The notes under the pieces are model-generated. The model made no database searches. It was given only the letters and a program-made list of their open reading frames with translations, and was not told the DNA's origin. This document shows, piece by piece, positions 13,544 to 24,287 of a DNA stretch of 64,000 bases (positions within the stretch are counted from its first letter, which is position 1; every line of letters starts with the position of its first letter). The translations under genes and the position numbers were made by a program. Origin of the DNA: Sipunculus nudus (Eukaryota; Annelida; Sipuncula; Golfingiida; Sipunculidae); assembly GCA_026874595.1 (NCBI GenBank), contig CM049307.1, forward strand, positions 26,820,362 through 26,884,361, given 5' to 3'.

Positions 13544-13546
<3 letters not shown>
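12745..13546 (-). mobile_element. Solo LTR of the Gmr1-like retrotransposon
   Basis: This 802-bp segment is the reverse complement of the 3' LTR at 52270-54638 once the MITE in that copy is ignored. In LTR sense it starts TGTGACAGGTGCTC and ends GGTTCCGTAACA. It keeps the promoter-like TATATAAAGG (complement at 13259-13268) and the AATAAAT poly(A) region. It has no internal gag-pol. It sits exactly between two (AT)n tracts, so the element inserted into a microsatellite and was reduced to a solo LTR by LTR-LTR recombination (inference). The two LTRs are clearly alike along their length but carry many differences, so this is not a very recent copy. Confidence 0.92.

Positions 13547-13613
<67 letters not shown>
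13547..13613. repeat. (AT)33 microsatellite, right half
   Basis: Continuation of the AT tract on the other side of the solo LTR. Confidence 0.95.
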
Positions 13614-13616
<3 letters not shown>

Positions 13617-13992
13617 TCTATAGAACAGAATACGGTAAAATAGAAGGTACATAAAATAATTGATTTATAATCGATCTTCAGTCTTTTTTAATCAATAACA
13701 AACTTATTTCAGTAACTCATGTTGTAAATCTGCCCAGTTTTTCACAAATTTTCTCATTAAATCATATACCCTCAAATAATAAAAAATGTATAATCACTTC
13801 AGCATATTTATGTACAATAACTTTCTCCATGTGTCATGCACAGGTGGCTGTTGTGTCAGCGGATTAAAATCCTTAACAACAGTCTCCAGACATAAATGCA
13901 TAAATATTGACATACTGAATATTTTTTGTATGGATACTTTATTTTTATGTCTAATAAAATATTTCTCTCTCTCATATGATTTTACAACCAAT

Positions 13993-13995
<3 letters not shown>
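13614..13995. other. Unassigned AT-rich spacer
   Basis: Nothing recognised. Confidence 0.5.

Positions 13996-14043
<48 letters not shown>
13996..14043. repeat. (AT)n microsatellite
   Basis: About 24 AT units, uninterrupted. Confidence 0.95.
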
Positions 14044-14044
<1 letters not shown>

Positions 14045-14367
14045 TTTCCAGAATGACCCGAATTCTTCATATTGATTTAAAAAGGTAAGGAAATAGGACC
14101 TGACTTTATAAGTTGTGAGGCAGTTCGCAGCTGTTATATCCTGCAGAGGCCACATTTGCTTTCTAAACAGTTTCTACCACAGACCAGTACACAGCATGTC
14201 TCATTTTTTGTGAAGATGTCGCCTACGTCCCCGACTGATCTTGTAATATAAGGCGCTGTTGACCTGTAATGCCCTAATGTATTATGATCCTTGGCGGACG
14301 TAAGACATAAGCTGAAACTTTCAATTGACATATTCGACATCTGATCACCGTCTCCATGAACATAATG

Positions 14368-14430
14368 TCAGGGGCACATCCAGAGACAGGTTAAGAAGTT
14401 TCTGCCCCTTCCACCAACCCCCATCAGAGA
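14368..14430 (+). mobile_element. Left-end fragment of the GGGGCGGATCCAG MITE family
   Basis: TCAGGGGCACATCCAG (14368-14383) matches the left terminus of the MITE at 11508 at 14 of 16 positions and is followed by a similar purine-rich stretch. No right end is visible nearby, so it is a fragment or a chance match. Confidence 0.35.
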
Positions 14431-16188
14431 AATATCCGTATTATATACCTGTTTATTCTGCATCATATTCGTTTATGATACTTAACGTACATCCACGCTC
14501 TCTGGTCCATTTTCAACTTGTTAGTGTCATATCACCGAGTACATTCTTGTGATTATATGTTGTAAACAAAAGCGGGCAGACTTTTGACTTTACAGAGCTT
14601 ACACTCTTTCATATTTTTATTACCATACTCCATCACCATCTAGTTATATAAACCTTTACCGGCTTGACAAGCAGTACGTGATGACGGGTATTATAATATC
14701 ACTTTTATCGTGCTCTTTGGCATATTCTGAGAGAATTTAATAGAAAAAAAGTACAGGTCCTCGAGGTAGCCCTCTCTTTAAATGGGCGGACAGGAAATTC
14801 GACATGTGTACAGTCGCGAGTCGCAATTTGCATTGACATAATGTTTAATGGTTCAGGCGCTACATTTTCCAGGGTGAATCTGATAAGCTATAGAGCATTT
14901 TGCCCAATAGAATAAAATATAGAGACCCGAATTATGCTTAATGTAATCTAAGTAACTATACGGCAATGTCGTATAGACAGGATTCATTCAAATATGTTAT
15001 AAAATTATAGAAAGCTATTGAATTTGCATCCCGCAAAAAAAGGTCCCGTAAAAACCGATTCCAAAGAGTGGTCCCTTTTCAGTTACCCTCATTTCCAAAT
15101 CAAGGAGATAATATTACAACAACATAACATCGAATGTATAGATCAACAATAAAAAGCAACAAATAAGATAATAAAACATTAAAAGAAATGAATGTGCATC
15201 CTGCTATGCTTTTTTTTAAATTTTAAGAATATTCGATATTTTCCAAACTAGAAACGAGTATTAAAATGTTCCTGTGACTTTATAATTTTTTTTAATATAG
15301 CTTCCACTATTTGCGCTGAATGTTCTTTAAATGTTGACACCATAATTTCTTTTTTGACTCATAAATGTAACATTTACTAGCTGGTAAAACAAATAAAAAA
15401 TTAAAAAAGAGTGCCAATTGCAAGCGAATTAGCAATACCTACAGCCTAATCTTGAGAAATATTTACCATTGATTTCAATAAAGGTAACAAAAATGCATAA
15501 GTATATAACAGATATTTAGTTATTTGAAATACATTTAGATATTAAGATTGGAGATCAAACATTCCAGAAATGTACCAGAATGCATGATAGGATTATAAAT
15601 TTATGCGTACATTAACCGCATCCAAATAAGTGTAATGGCATACTGAAATGATTTAGAATAAGCATGGGTGGGTAAGGTCGGTTTCAAAATTTAAAAAAAA
15701 GTAATTAAGTCAAGTAGAGTATCGATTTATGGGGTACTTGTTTACCTTATGTCTTTTACAATAACTTTAATCACTGATGGTTAAAACATCTATGAACGTT
15801 CATTTGTGGTTATGCCTTTAATTTATTATGTTCCGCAGTTTTAGGATATATTGTAAAAAAAGTGATTAGATTGTTTGGGCGCGGTACTTATTTCTGATGC
15901 TCATCTGCCTTTGCGTTAACAAATCAAGAAATTTTATATGAATTTTAATCTTATTATAAAATCGGTTGACTGATAACTCGTCGCTTTCTACCTTCTTTTG
16001 CTTCAGGAACATATCGGCGTATAGTCTTGTCCCTGATAAAGAAATGAGCTGATTTTCAGTTAATGTTTGATAAGATTCCACGTATTGGGAAAAGGAGAGA
16101 CTAATTTGTTGTAAAAATATAATTGTAAAATCATGAAAAATAAAAATTCACATTTTAAATTTTTATGAATGTTGAAAGTACATATACG

Positions 16189-16192
<4 letters not shown>
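14431..16192. other. Unassigned AT-rich sequence
   Basis: No gene recognised. The 71-codon minus-strand frame at 15866-16081 is Lys/Ile/Leu-rich, as expected from AT-rich DNA. Confidence 0.55.

Positions 16193-16246
<54 letters not shown>
16193..16246. repeat. (AT)n microsatellite
   Basis: About 27 AT units, followed by TTTATATATTTAT. Confidence 0.95.
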
Positions 16247-16256
<10 letters not shown>

Positions 16257-17037
16257 TTATACTTATTATGATATTACAATTATATACAAAATCAGGTTTT
16301 TGCTATTATCAAATTTGCAATTTATTGCATAATTTTATTAATTTTAACTATTGCGGGGCACACTTCATTTTTCAGTACCGCAATAATTGTCGACCTTTAA
16401 ATTATTATGACCATATCAGAGAAAACAAGAACAGCAATTGGTGGTCTTCAAAATGTGCGATCAATGGCATGTTACCATAGTTTATTTTCATATATCAATA
16501 TAATTCCTTAAGTTCAAGAGACTCGTCAAAGGCGTTACACCAATTGCAGAATTTTTGTCGTCTGTGCATTCCTTGATGGCTATACATAAATTAATGCCTG
16601 AGGCAGGTAGTTAAACCATTAATAAGATGTACAGCATATATGTAATGTAACTTACTCGATGCTACACTCAAATAAGACATGTATTTAAGAAGTTATACAT
16701 GATATATTGTGGGTGTGATATATGATTGATATTCGCTGGGAGGCAGGTAGTCAGCAAGCTGGTTGCAGTTGACTTTGTCCTTTTATGTTCAGTCTGGACG
16801 CCGTTTCATGCCAAACTTCAGGGTTTTATTTCAGCGGTGAAAGCTTTTAACCTAGCATGTCAGCACATTACAAGCAGTAGGGGGTTGACCATTTCATGCT
16901 GGTAAAATGGAAAGCCCGGCACGCGTGGCAGTTAATATTATCCCAAGTCGACACCTTCCGGGTGCCATTAGCCTTAACAGGTTTGACAGATGTTATATTT
17001 CCACTTGCTAAACGTCCCTAAGTAAACTTGAGGATGA
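16247..17037. other. Unassigned non-coding sequence
   Basis: Unique-looking sequence leading into the 36-bp minisatellite; nothing recognised. Confidence 0.5.
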
Positions 17038-17782
17038 CAAAACTACCTTACTCCTTCAGTATGAAAACTACTTACAGTATGAAAACTACCCTCTGTATGA
17101 ATACTACTTACAGTATGAAAACTACCCTCTGTATGAATACTACTTACAGTATGAAAACTACCCTCTGTATGAATACTACTTACAGTATGAAAACTACCCT
17201 CTGTATGAATACTACTTACAGTATGAAAACTACCCTCTGTATGAATACTACTTACAGTATGAAAACTACCCTCTGTATGAATACTACTTACAGTATGAAA
17301 ACTACCCTCTGTATGAATACTACTTACAGTATGAAAACTACCCTCTGTATGAATACTACTTACAGTATGAAAACTACCCTCTGTATGAATACTACTTACA
17401 GTATGAAAACTACCCTCTGTATGAATACTACTTACAGTATGAAAACTACCCTCTGTATGAATACTACTTACAGTATGAAAACTACCCTCTGTATGAATAC
17501 TACTTACAGTATGAAAACTACCCTCTGTATGAATACTACTTACAGTATGAAAACTACCCTCTGTATGAATACTACTTACAGTATGAAAACTACCCTCTGT
17601 ATGAAAACTACTTACAGTATGAAAACTACCCTCTGTATGAAAACTACTTACAGTATGAAAACTACCCTCTGTATGAATACTACTTACAGTATGAAAACTA
17701 CCCTCTGTATGAATACTACTTACAGTATGAAAACTACCCTCTGTATGAATACTACTTACAGTATGAAAACTACCCTCTGTAT
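17038..17782. repeat. 36-bp minisatellite (two 18-bp half units), left arm
   Basis: About 20 copies of a 36-bp dimer made of TATGAATACTACTTACAG and TATGAAAACTACCCTCTG. The copies are almost identical; the only clear variants are two neighbouring units near 17603 and 17639, where GAATAC is GAAAAC. Because 36 is a multiple of three and the unit has no stop in this frame, a 265-codon frame (repeating 12-residue unit) runs through it. I regard this as an artefact of the array. The array ends abruptly at GTAT (17779-17782) against the (ATTT)n tail of the LINE. Confidence 0.97.
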
Positions 17783-17815
17783 TTATTTATTTATTTATAT
17801 TTATTTATTTATAAT
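17783..17815 (-). repeat. LINE 3' tail, (AAAT)n-like
   Basis: On the plus strand a TTTA/ATTT tetranucleotide run with one TATA interruption. It marks the LINE 3' terminus and directly joins the minisatellite. Confidence 0.85.
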
Positions 17816-17825
17816 ACATATTTAA

Positions 17826-17871
17826 CCAGGATAGCCTATTCAGCAAAAGCTGTTTTTCAATAGGGTCCTGG
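17826..17871 (-). other. Stem-loop in the LINE 3' UTR
   Basis: Three nested arms pair perfectly: CCAGGA (17826-17831) with TCCTGG (17866-17871); CCTATT (17835-17840) with AATAGG (17859-17864); CAGC (17841-17844) with GCTG (17849-17852) around an AAAA loop. The position next to the 3' tail matches the 3' hairpins that reverse transcriptases of some CR1/L2-type LINEs recognise in their own RNA. Function here is inferred. Confidence 0.7.
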
Positions 17872-18154
17872 TCTAGATGATATCGATAAGTACACAGATA
17901 AAAAAGCAAATATGAAAGAACTGAAACTAAAATACATGCATACATAAAAAACAGTTATACATTTATGGTTTAAAATGATCATAGAAAAAAGAAATTCTTA
18001 AATGATATACACGAATATTGAGTAAATAAATTTAAATAAGAGGCCTGACTAAAAATTAAAACATGTAAGATCGTGATTTCACAATAAATATATTACATAA
18101 TGACACAGTAATATAGGTGATGAATACAAAGACGAAAAGGCACCCGTGAACAAG

Positions 18155-19807
18155 CTATGAAAAATTATATGGCATAAATTTCTTGTACAATGATTTAAAC
18201 TGGTAGAGACTGGTTGCAGATTTGACACTTACAGGTAAAGAATTCCAGTGGATGGGACCAGCATATGCAAGACTTGCTTTGAAGGATTCTCTGTTTGGTT
18301 TAGGTAATGATAAATTGAAGCCCTGAGAAAAACGAGTATTATATACACTATTAACACGGTTGAACGTATGCGTAAGAGAGGGAGGGACATTACCAGACAA
18401 ACATTTAAAGACCATTAAAGAAACAAAATATTGGTATCTCTGTTTAACATTCATCCAACCCAATGTTGCAATCAATGATGTAGAGGAAATATTGGTATCA
18501 TAAGTTTTAGTAACGATTCTAGCAGCTCTATTTTGAAGTTTTTGGAGTTGTAATAAATACGTTTTGGAGGAATTACCCCAGACAGATATACAATAATCAA
18601 TGTGACTCTGAATTAAGGCATTGTAAAGTGTGTTTAAACTAAAGACATCTAAGGTTTTACTTAATCTGAAATGGAGACCTAGTTTTGATACTATTTTGTC
18701 GCACACCAGTTGAACATGTTTTTTCCATGTAAGACCAGCGTCGATGATAACACCTAAAAGCTTTGTGTGTTCAACCGGCATCACTGTAATGTTATCCATG
18801 GAGATGTTCAGTTGATTTCCATTGGTTTTAGACTTGGGGCCAAATAATATGAATGATGATTTTTGGGGATTAATACTCAGTCGATTCTCTCTAAACCATT
18901 TAAGTGCAATTCCGAGATTTACTTGTAATGACTCTATAGCTTTAGCGGCTGAATTCGCTGAAGAATAAATTGAAATATCATCAGCATAAATGACACATTT
19001 CTCACTGAGGAACATTGGAAGATCATTTAGATAAAAAAGGAAAAATATAGGTCCAAGGACAGTGCCCTGTGGGGTACCTATGTCCAAGGTGCGTGGTTCT
19101 GAAAGCAATCCATTAGAATAAACCACTTGCTTACGATTAGACAGGTAGTTTTCGAACCACATAAGCGGTATACCTTTTATGCCATAGTCGCTCATTTTTG
19201 TAAGTAAGACAGTGTGATCCAGGCTATCAAAACCTTTTTTTACATCGAGGAAACATGCAGCGGTAACATTATTGTTATTAAGACTGATTAAGCATTCGTC
19301 AATTATGCTGTGCAAGGCAAATGAAGTTGAACGATTAGGAAGATAAGCGAATTGTTTATCCGAAAACAGATTATTACTTTCAAAAAACGTAATGAGGCGC
19401 GATTTAACGAATTGTTCTATTATTTTTGGCACATGGCCTATAACTGAGATCGGTCGGTAGTTATTTGGATCATCCTTACATCCAGATCCTTTGTATATAG
19501 GAGTGATCCTAGCGGTCTTCCAATCTGCTGGAAACTCGCCGGTTTGAAGTGAGATGTTAAATATGTGGGCTAATGGAGCTGAAATATAAGGTGCGGCTAT
19601 CTTAAGGAAAAATCCTGACATTCCCATTATATCTTCTTTCATACTGGAGATTACTTTCAACAACTGTGATAAAACAAATTGACTCGAAACTGAATTAAAA
19701 TCAAAAGATTCCAAATTCGGGTTAACAATATGATCGCAGGTAAATATTGTTTTCGGAAATTTATCGTTAATATTTTTTCCAACAGAAGTAAAGTAATGGT
19801 TAAAGTA
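18155..19807 (-). pseudogene. LINE reverse transcriptase, 5'-truncated ORF2 fragment
   Basis: About 550 codons of non-LTR reverse transcriptase, which would copy the LINE RNA at a nicked chromosomal target. The fragment opens with NHYFTSVG, the usual linker between endonuclease and RT in these LINEs. It continues with PIYKG, NNYRPIS (fingers), the catalytic FLDVKKGFD segment, GTPQGTVLGP, and the active-site YADD. It ends with the C-terminal WNSLP...SFK-type region just before a TAG stop. No frameshift or stop is seen across the fragment, so it is relatively young. The first canonical Ala of AFD is Gly (GFD). The true start codon and endonuclease domain are missing. The minisatellite on its 5' side is open in the same frame and extends it to 771 codons (20470-18155), with residues 1-221 coming only from the array. 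Family placement (CR1/L2-like) rests on motif style and the tail. Confidence 0.92.
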
Positions 19808-20500
19808 ATGAATACTACTTACAGTATGAAAACTACCCTCTGTATGAATACTACTTACAGTATGAAAACTACCCTCTGTATGAATACTACTTACAGTATT
19901 AAAACTATCCACAGTATGAAAACTACCCAAAGTATTTAAAATACCCGAAGTACGAAAACTAAGTTCAGTATGAAAACTACCATCAGTATAAATACTACCA
20001 ACAGTATTAAAACTACCTACAGTGTTAAAAATACCTGCAGTATTAAAACTACCCACAGTATTTAAACTACCCACAGTGTTTAAACTACCCACAGTACGAA
20101 AACTACCTTCAGTATGAATACTACCCACAATATTGATACTACCTACAGTATGAAAACTACCTTCAATACGAAAACTATCTACAGTATTAAAACTACCCAC
20201 AGTATGAAAACTACCTACAGTATGAATACTACCTATAGAATTAAATCTACCCATTGTATGAAAACTGCCTACAGGAATAAAACTATCCATAGTACGAAAA
20301 TTACCTTCAGTATGAATACCACCCACAGTATTAAAACTACCCACAGTATGAAAACTACCCACAGTGTAAAAATTACCTACAGTATGAAAACCACCTACAG
20401 TATGAACACTTGCCACAGTAATAAATCTACCCACAGTATTAAAACTACCAACAGTATTAAAACTACCCACAGTATAAGAACAACCTGCAGTATGAAAATT
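19808..20500. repeat. 18-bp minisatellite, right arm
   Basis: The first ~85 bp after the LINE are the same 36-bp dimer as the left arm. Beyond about 19895 the array changes to diverged 18-bp monomers with a TATGAAAACTACC(T/C)ACAG-like consensus, about 33 of them, carrying many point changes (ATTAAA, ACGAAA, AATACC). Length is kept at multiples of 18, so both strands stay open over long distances. The minus-strand translation is a 6-residue repeat like VGSFHT. Confidence 0.95.
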
Positions 20501-23500
20501 TTGATCTGATTAGTTACACCACACAAACACACACAAAATTCTGTCAGAAAATTTTCATGCCAAAATTTCAAGTACTCTGAGAAATATTACCTAGCTTTCA
20601 TCACTAAACCAAAATCAATGGAACAGGGAATCCACAATATAGTGATTACAGTGGCTTTTAGAAAGTAAAGTACGCAGTCCACAGGATTACAGGCTGGCCA
20701 TATTGCAGCGAGCATTCAGATTCCACAAATAACTCCCCCGAAGCTAGAAAATAAGTCCTGTCTCCCTAGGATGCCATCCCTTTGAAGTAGCGATTACCTC
20801 GATGATGATTCCCCCTTGTCGTTAGGATAAAGGAGAATTTTAATTCTGAGCGGCAGATGAACAAGACGGCATTTCTCAACGTATCTCCCCACGGGGCCGC
20901 CTGTATAATACCGTATGTATTATATTCTGGAGAACATGCATTGAGAAGGCGCCGCGAGGTTGGCTCATATAACAAATAAATGAAACACTATACGAGTGGA
21001 ATAGGAGTTGGGGTAACCCTGAGGTGTCATTTTGTACGCCGGGCTGCTCCTTGTTACATTATCAAGCTGGTGGAGTTTTGCATAAAGTACATGACTTTAT
21101 ATGGCACGATCAAATTATCTATATAGGTGCCGATTGTTTAGGTTTGTGTGCATTATCAAATACACAAGTTTATAGGTCCAAATAAGAACACCGATGGTAT
21201 TCATCAATTGATCCAGGGATGTATTGTGTTTGAAAATAATCTACTTTTACTTGTACCGTGATGTCTTATTTAATGTCGTGTTTACATATATATATCTACA
21301 GAAATCATGTACATGTGCATAAACTGAATGTCCTCGCAGGTTGTCCTCGCAAGTTATGCGTAAAGTCAACGCATCGTTCTCACGTCTAACAAGCCTTGTT
21401 CTTTAAAAAAAGTGTGCGAGGATACATGCGTACCCTAAGTTTATTAATATATATTACAAAACATGAGGTGACATGACACTGACACTTTCTTTATGACAGA
21501 CTCTACAAAGATTTAAAAATGAGGAAAACCACCGTAATGTGTATGTGTTAGTAGAATTCGGTACTCAATTTGCTACATATCAAACGATTAATTGCTTTGA
21601 GTGGGAAAGTGAGTGTCAGGACGTATCTTCCGTAGCCACGTTTGATGACGTAACATCTGGTGTAATAGTAGTTATTACCAAATATTAAAAGAGGCGACGG
21701 CAGAAGAAAGTTTTACAATGTCTCAGTGCCTATAGGTACGATATCACTTAAAATACCCAATCGTTAGAATTGTTTTTATAGTTTCTTACATGACCTACCA
21801 TGTACGAGAAAAATCATATTGTAACCCAGCATATTGGAAATCCCCTTGTATACTTGCTGAATTTCTGGCCACGTGAATACAAGCATGTCTAGCATTGGTT
21901 AGAGGACGATAGCTAACCTGTACGCGACACAGAAAATGACTTCTTACCACAGAGATGAATTTACAAATTGTTTTTTTTTTTAGATTACATGTATATTTTT
22001 ATCTTTCGTAGCCTTATGTTTACATTACCGGTTGTTTATAATACCCCGGCTGATAGATTGCCGTTGCCATGCCAATGACTTGGTTAACAATCAGAGTAGG
22101 CTTACATTCTAATTTATTTGCTACTCAGCCATGTATTCAAAGCTAGGTTTGAATAAAATGAAGGTGTTCTGTTTGTGGTGCCAGTATATCAAAGATTCAT
22201 ATATTTCGTAATATCAGTTCCTGTTATAATTATATAATCGAGCCTTTATAATAATTGTTATCCTTTAGAAACATACACCAGGCACAAAGTAAAGCAACAC
22301 TTAGTCATATGCTTAAGCTTGAGTGGGCTTTACTTTGAACTTTTATCGAAAGTTTCTCTTCTCCGGGGGTCCTCGTACAGGCAAAACAGTCTAGTAAACG
22401 TAACATCTAACCCTCTGCAAATTGTATTGCGTCATAAGTAAATAACACGAACTTGGTTTTGGGCCTTTTAGACGCAAGTTAAGTCTGCGTGCGCAGACAT
22501 AGATAAAGGAACTTTACCCTACACAATAACTCAGGGATAGCTTGTAACAAACTTACAATTTTCTCCGACACTTTTATTAACGTGAAAAAAGAGAAGTGTG
22601 CTATCAGGCAAAGGTGAAGAATTCGTAACTCTGACTCATTTCTGAGTGTAAACGCTCTCAGATACAAGATGAAGATGGTCTAATCTTCACGACCAAAGAT
22701 GAAGATGGCTAGATGTTCTTATCATTTGAAAGAGATGTGGATTGCACTGGTGAGAATTGATACCTAATTTAACGTCAGAGTTTGAACTTTTTCCCACATC
22801 TTTAACTCGGTCTGGTCCCGTAAATATTTTTCTTGATTTCTTTTGAATTGAGATTCTGTCTCAATGGGAACTACAAAGTTCATCCAAAATGGTGAACTGC
22901 GCGTCTCTTGCAGACTGAATGATAAACCGTTCAAAGTCCTGCGAAGAAGACGATAACGCAAGCTCTGATTTTCTAGGAATCGACAAAAACATTCATAAGA
23001 AATGCATTTTGAAAATCGAATGTCACTTTTGACATTGTCAAATTATCGGAAGCAGATACCAATCTGTATCTATCTCGTACAAACAGTGTCAATATTAATA
23101 TACTCCGATGTCTTAGTTATACTTGATAATGTGATGTTATACAGTCGTAATATTTGAAGTTTGATACAAGTAATGACATAATATAAGAGCTAGTTGCAGG
23201 CGACCAATATCATTTCTTTTTCAAAATTCAGTACAAGTGACTTTCTTCTGATACAGAAAGTTCTCATTATCCTGCAATTTGAGATCAAGAACGGCAAATA
23301 ATTATTAGATAAAGACAAAACATACAGACCAGGTGCAGCTGCTGTAAGGGTTTTACTTCAGAAAACCAACATGACGATCAAGACATCAGGAAACGGGTCA
23401 GACGCAACGGTATACAGCCAGCAAAAACCCAAAACCATGTCATTACATGCAGCTGGTCAAATATCAGGCAAACAATTGTCTCTGTGTGCTCTCAAATATA

Positions 23501-23791
23501 AAGGCAACTAGACAAAAGGCGAGTCGTTTACGGTAGAACATGTGGTCTTAGTCTACTTCAACAGTACACTTGATATCAGAACTAATTAGTTTTCATCTAA
23601 TCTTGGATTTATAATTGCCCACTACTTTAAGATGCTGAATTTACCGCAGATCTACTAATCAGTTGGTTTTACCCGTACCGTTGTCAGCTGTGTAACAAAT
23701 GGTCCATTCACCTTGATCCTTTTCAAGAGAGATTGCATCAATTATTTTAGGCAATTTTCCAAATCAGTAACACACGAACATGCAGCACAAT
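20501..23791. other. Unassigned non-coding sequence
   Basis: No mobile element or gene recognised. A minus-strand frame at 22764-22961 begins just after a plausible splice acceptor (complement of a CTTCTTCGCAG), but its product is not recognisable. The ~200 bp at 20760-20975 is comparatively GC-rich. Confidence 0.5.
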
Positions 23792-23980
23792 GAGAGCGCA
23801 TACCTCCGCCAAGAGGACCAGGATATATTTACCAAAAACACAGATCACCTACTGCAAGTAGTGCTTCCATGATCATGTTGCTTGCTGATAATGATGCAAA
23901 TTTTTCTAAAGCAAGTGTCAGCACCAGTGTTTGCTTCTTCTTCAATGATTTCAAGAGACACAAACATACAAATGTGAATT
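23792..23980 (+). repeat. Dispersed repeat copy (ACCTCCGCCAAG family)
   Basis: GAGCGCATACCTCCGCCAAG at 23793-23812 matches the terminal module of a repeat that recurs near 33.3, 35.3 and (inverted) 57.5 kb. The right end is not defined. Confidence 0.5.
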
Positions 23981-24224
23981 AGATTCACCATAGAGAACCA
24001 GACGCACTATATTTTAATTATATCAACTCTTTTTTCCCGAGACCAGCATCTGCACAAATTTTCACCAATCTATACGTATTTATATCTAGCATTCATGAAA
24101 AATTGATATATGAGGATATTCGACTTCGAGGGATGTGTACAAGTTATAGCCCATCTTGATCATAGTTAATAATCGTATTCTTTTAAATCTTAACAGTGGC
24201 GTCAATTTATCTTCAAGGTTAGGG

Positions 24225-24228
<4 letters not shown>

Positions 24229-24275
<47 letters not shown>

Positions 24276-24287
24276 TATATATATATT
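24229..24287. repeat. (AT)n microsatellite
   Basis: About 29 AT units with one interruption (ATAAAT). Confidence 0.95.

Larger units (their letters stand above)
17783..19807 (-). mobile_element. 5'-truncated CR1/L2-like LINE inserted in a minisatellite
   Basis: A 2025-bp non-LTR retrotransposon body in minus orientation. Its 3' end (low coordinates) carries an (AAAT)n-type tail at 17783-17815. Upstream of that are a three-tier stem-loop (17826-17871), a ~370-bp 3' UTR, and a reverse transcriptase frame that runs off the 5' end. The apurinic-like endonuclease region expected upstream is absent. This is the usual 5' truncation from incomplete target-primed reverse transcription. Both flanks are the same 18/36-bp minisatellite, and the unit is split cleanly: GTAT on one side, ATGAATAC on the other. 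No target duplication longer than 2-4 bp is recognisable. Confidence 0.93.

Noticed and set aside
13996-14043. Ile-Tyr-rich open frames across (AT)n tracts (also 7762, 16193, 24229)
   Set aside because: Pure dinucleotide repeats read as IYIYIY; no gene evidence.
17028-17825. 265-codon frame of 12-residue repeats
   Set aside because: It is the translation of a 36-bp minisatellite; open only because the unit length is a multiple of three.
19808-20470. Repetitive N-terminus of the LINE frame as a true protein domain
   Set aside because: The same array continues on the other side of the LINE, so it is target DNA and not part of the element.
22764-22961. Minus-strand frame following a splice-acceptor-like CTTCTTCGCAG
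   Set aside because: The ORF is short and unrecognised; the acceptor alone is weak evidence.
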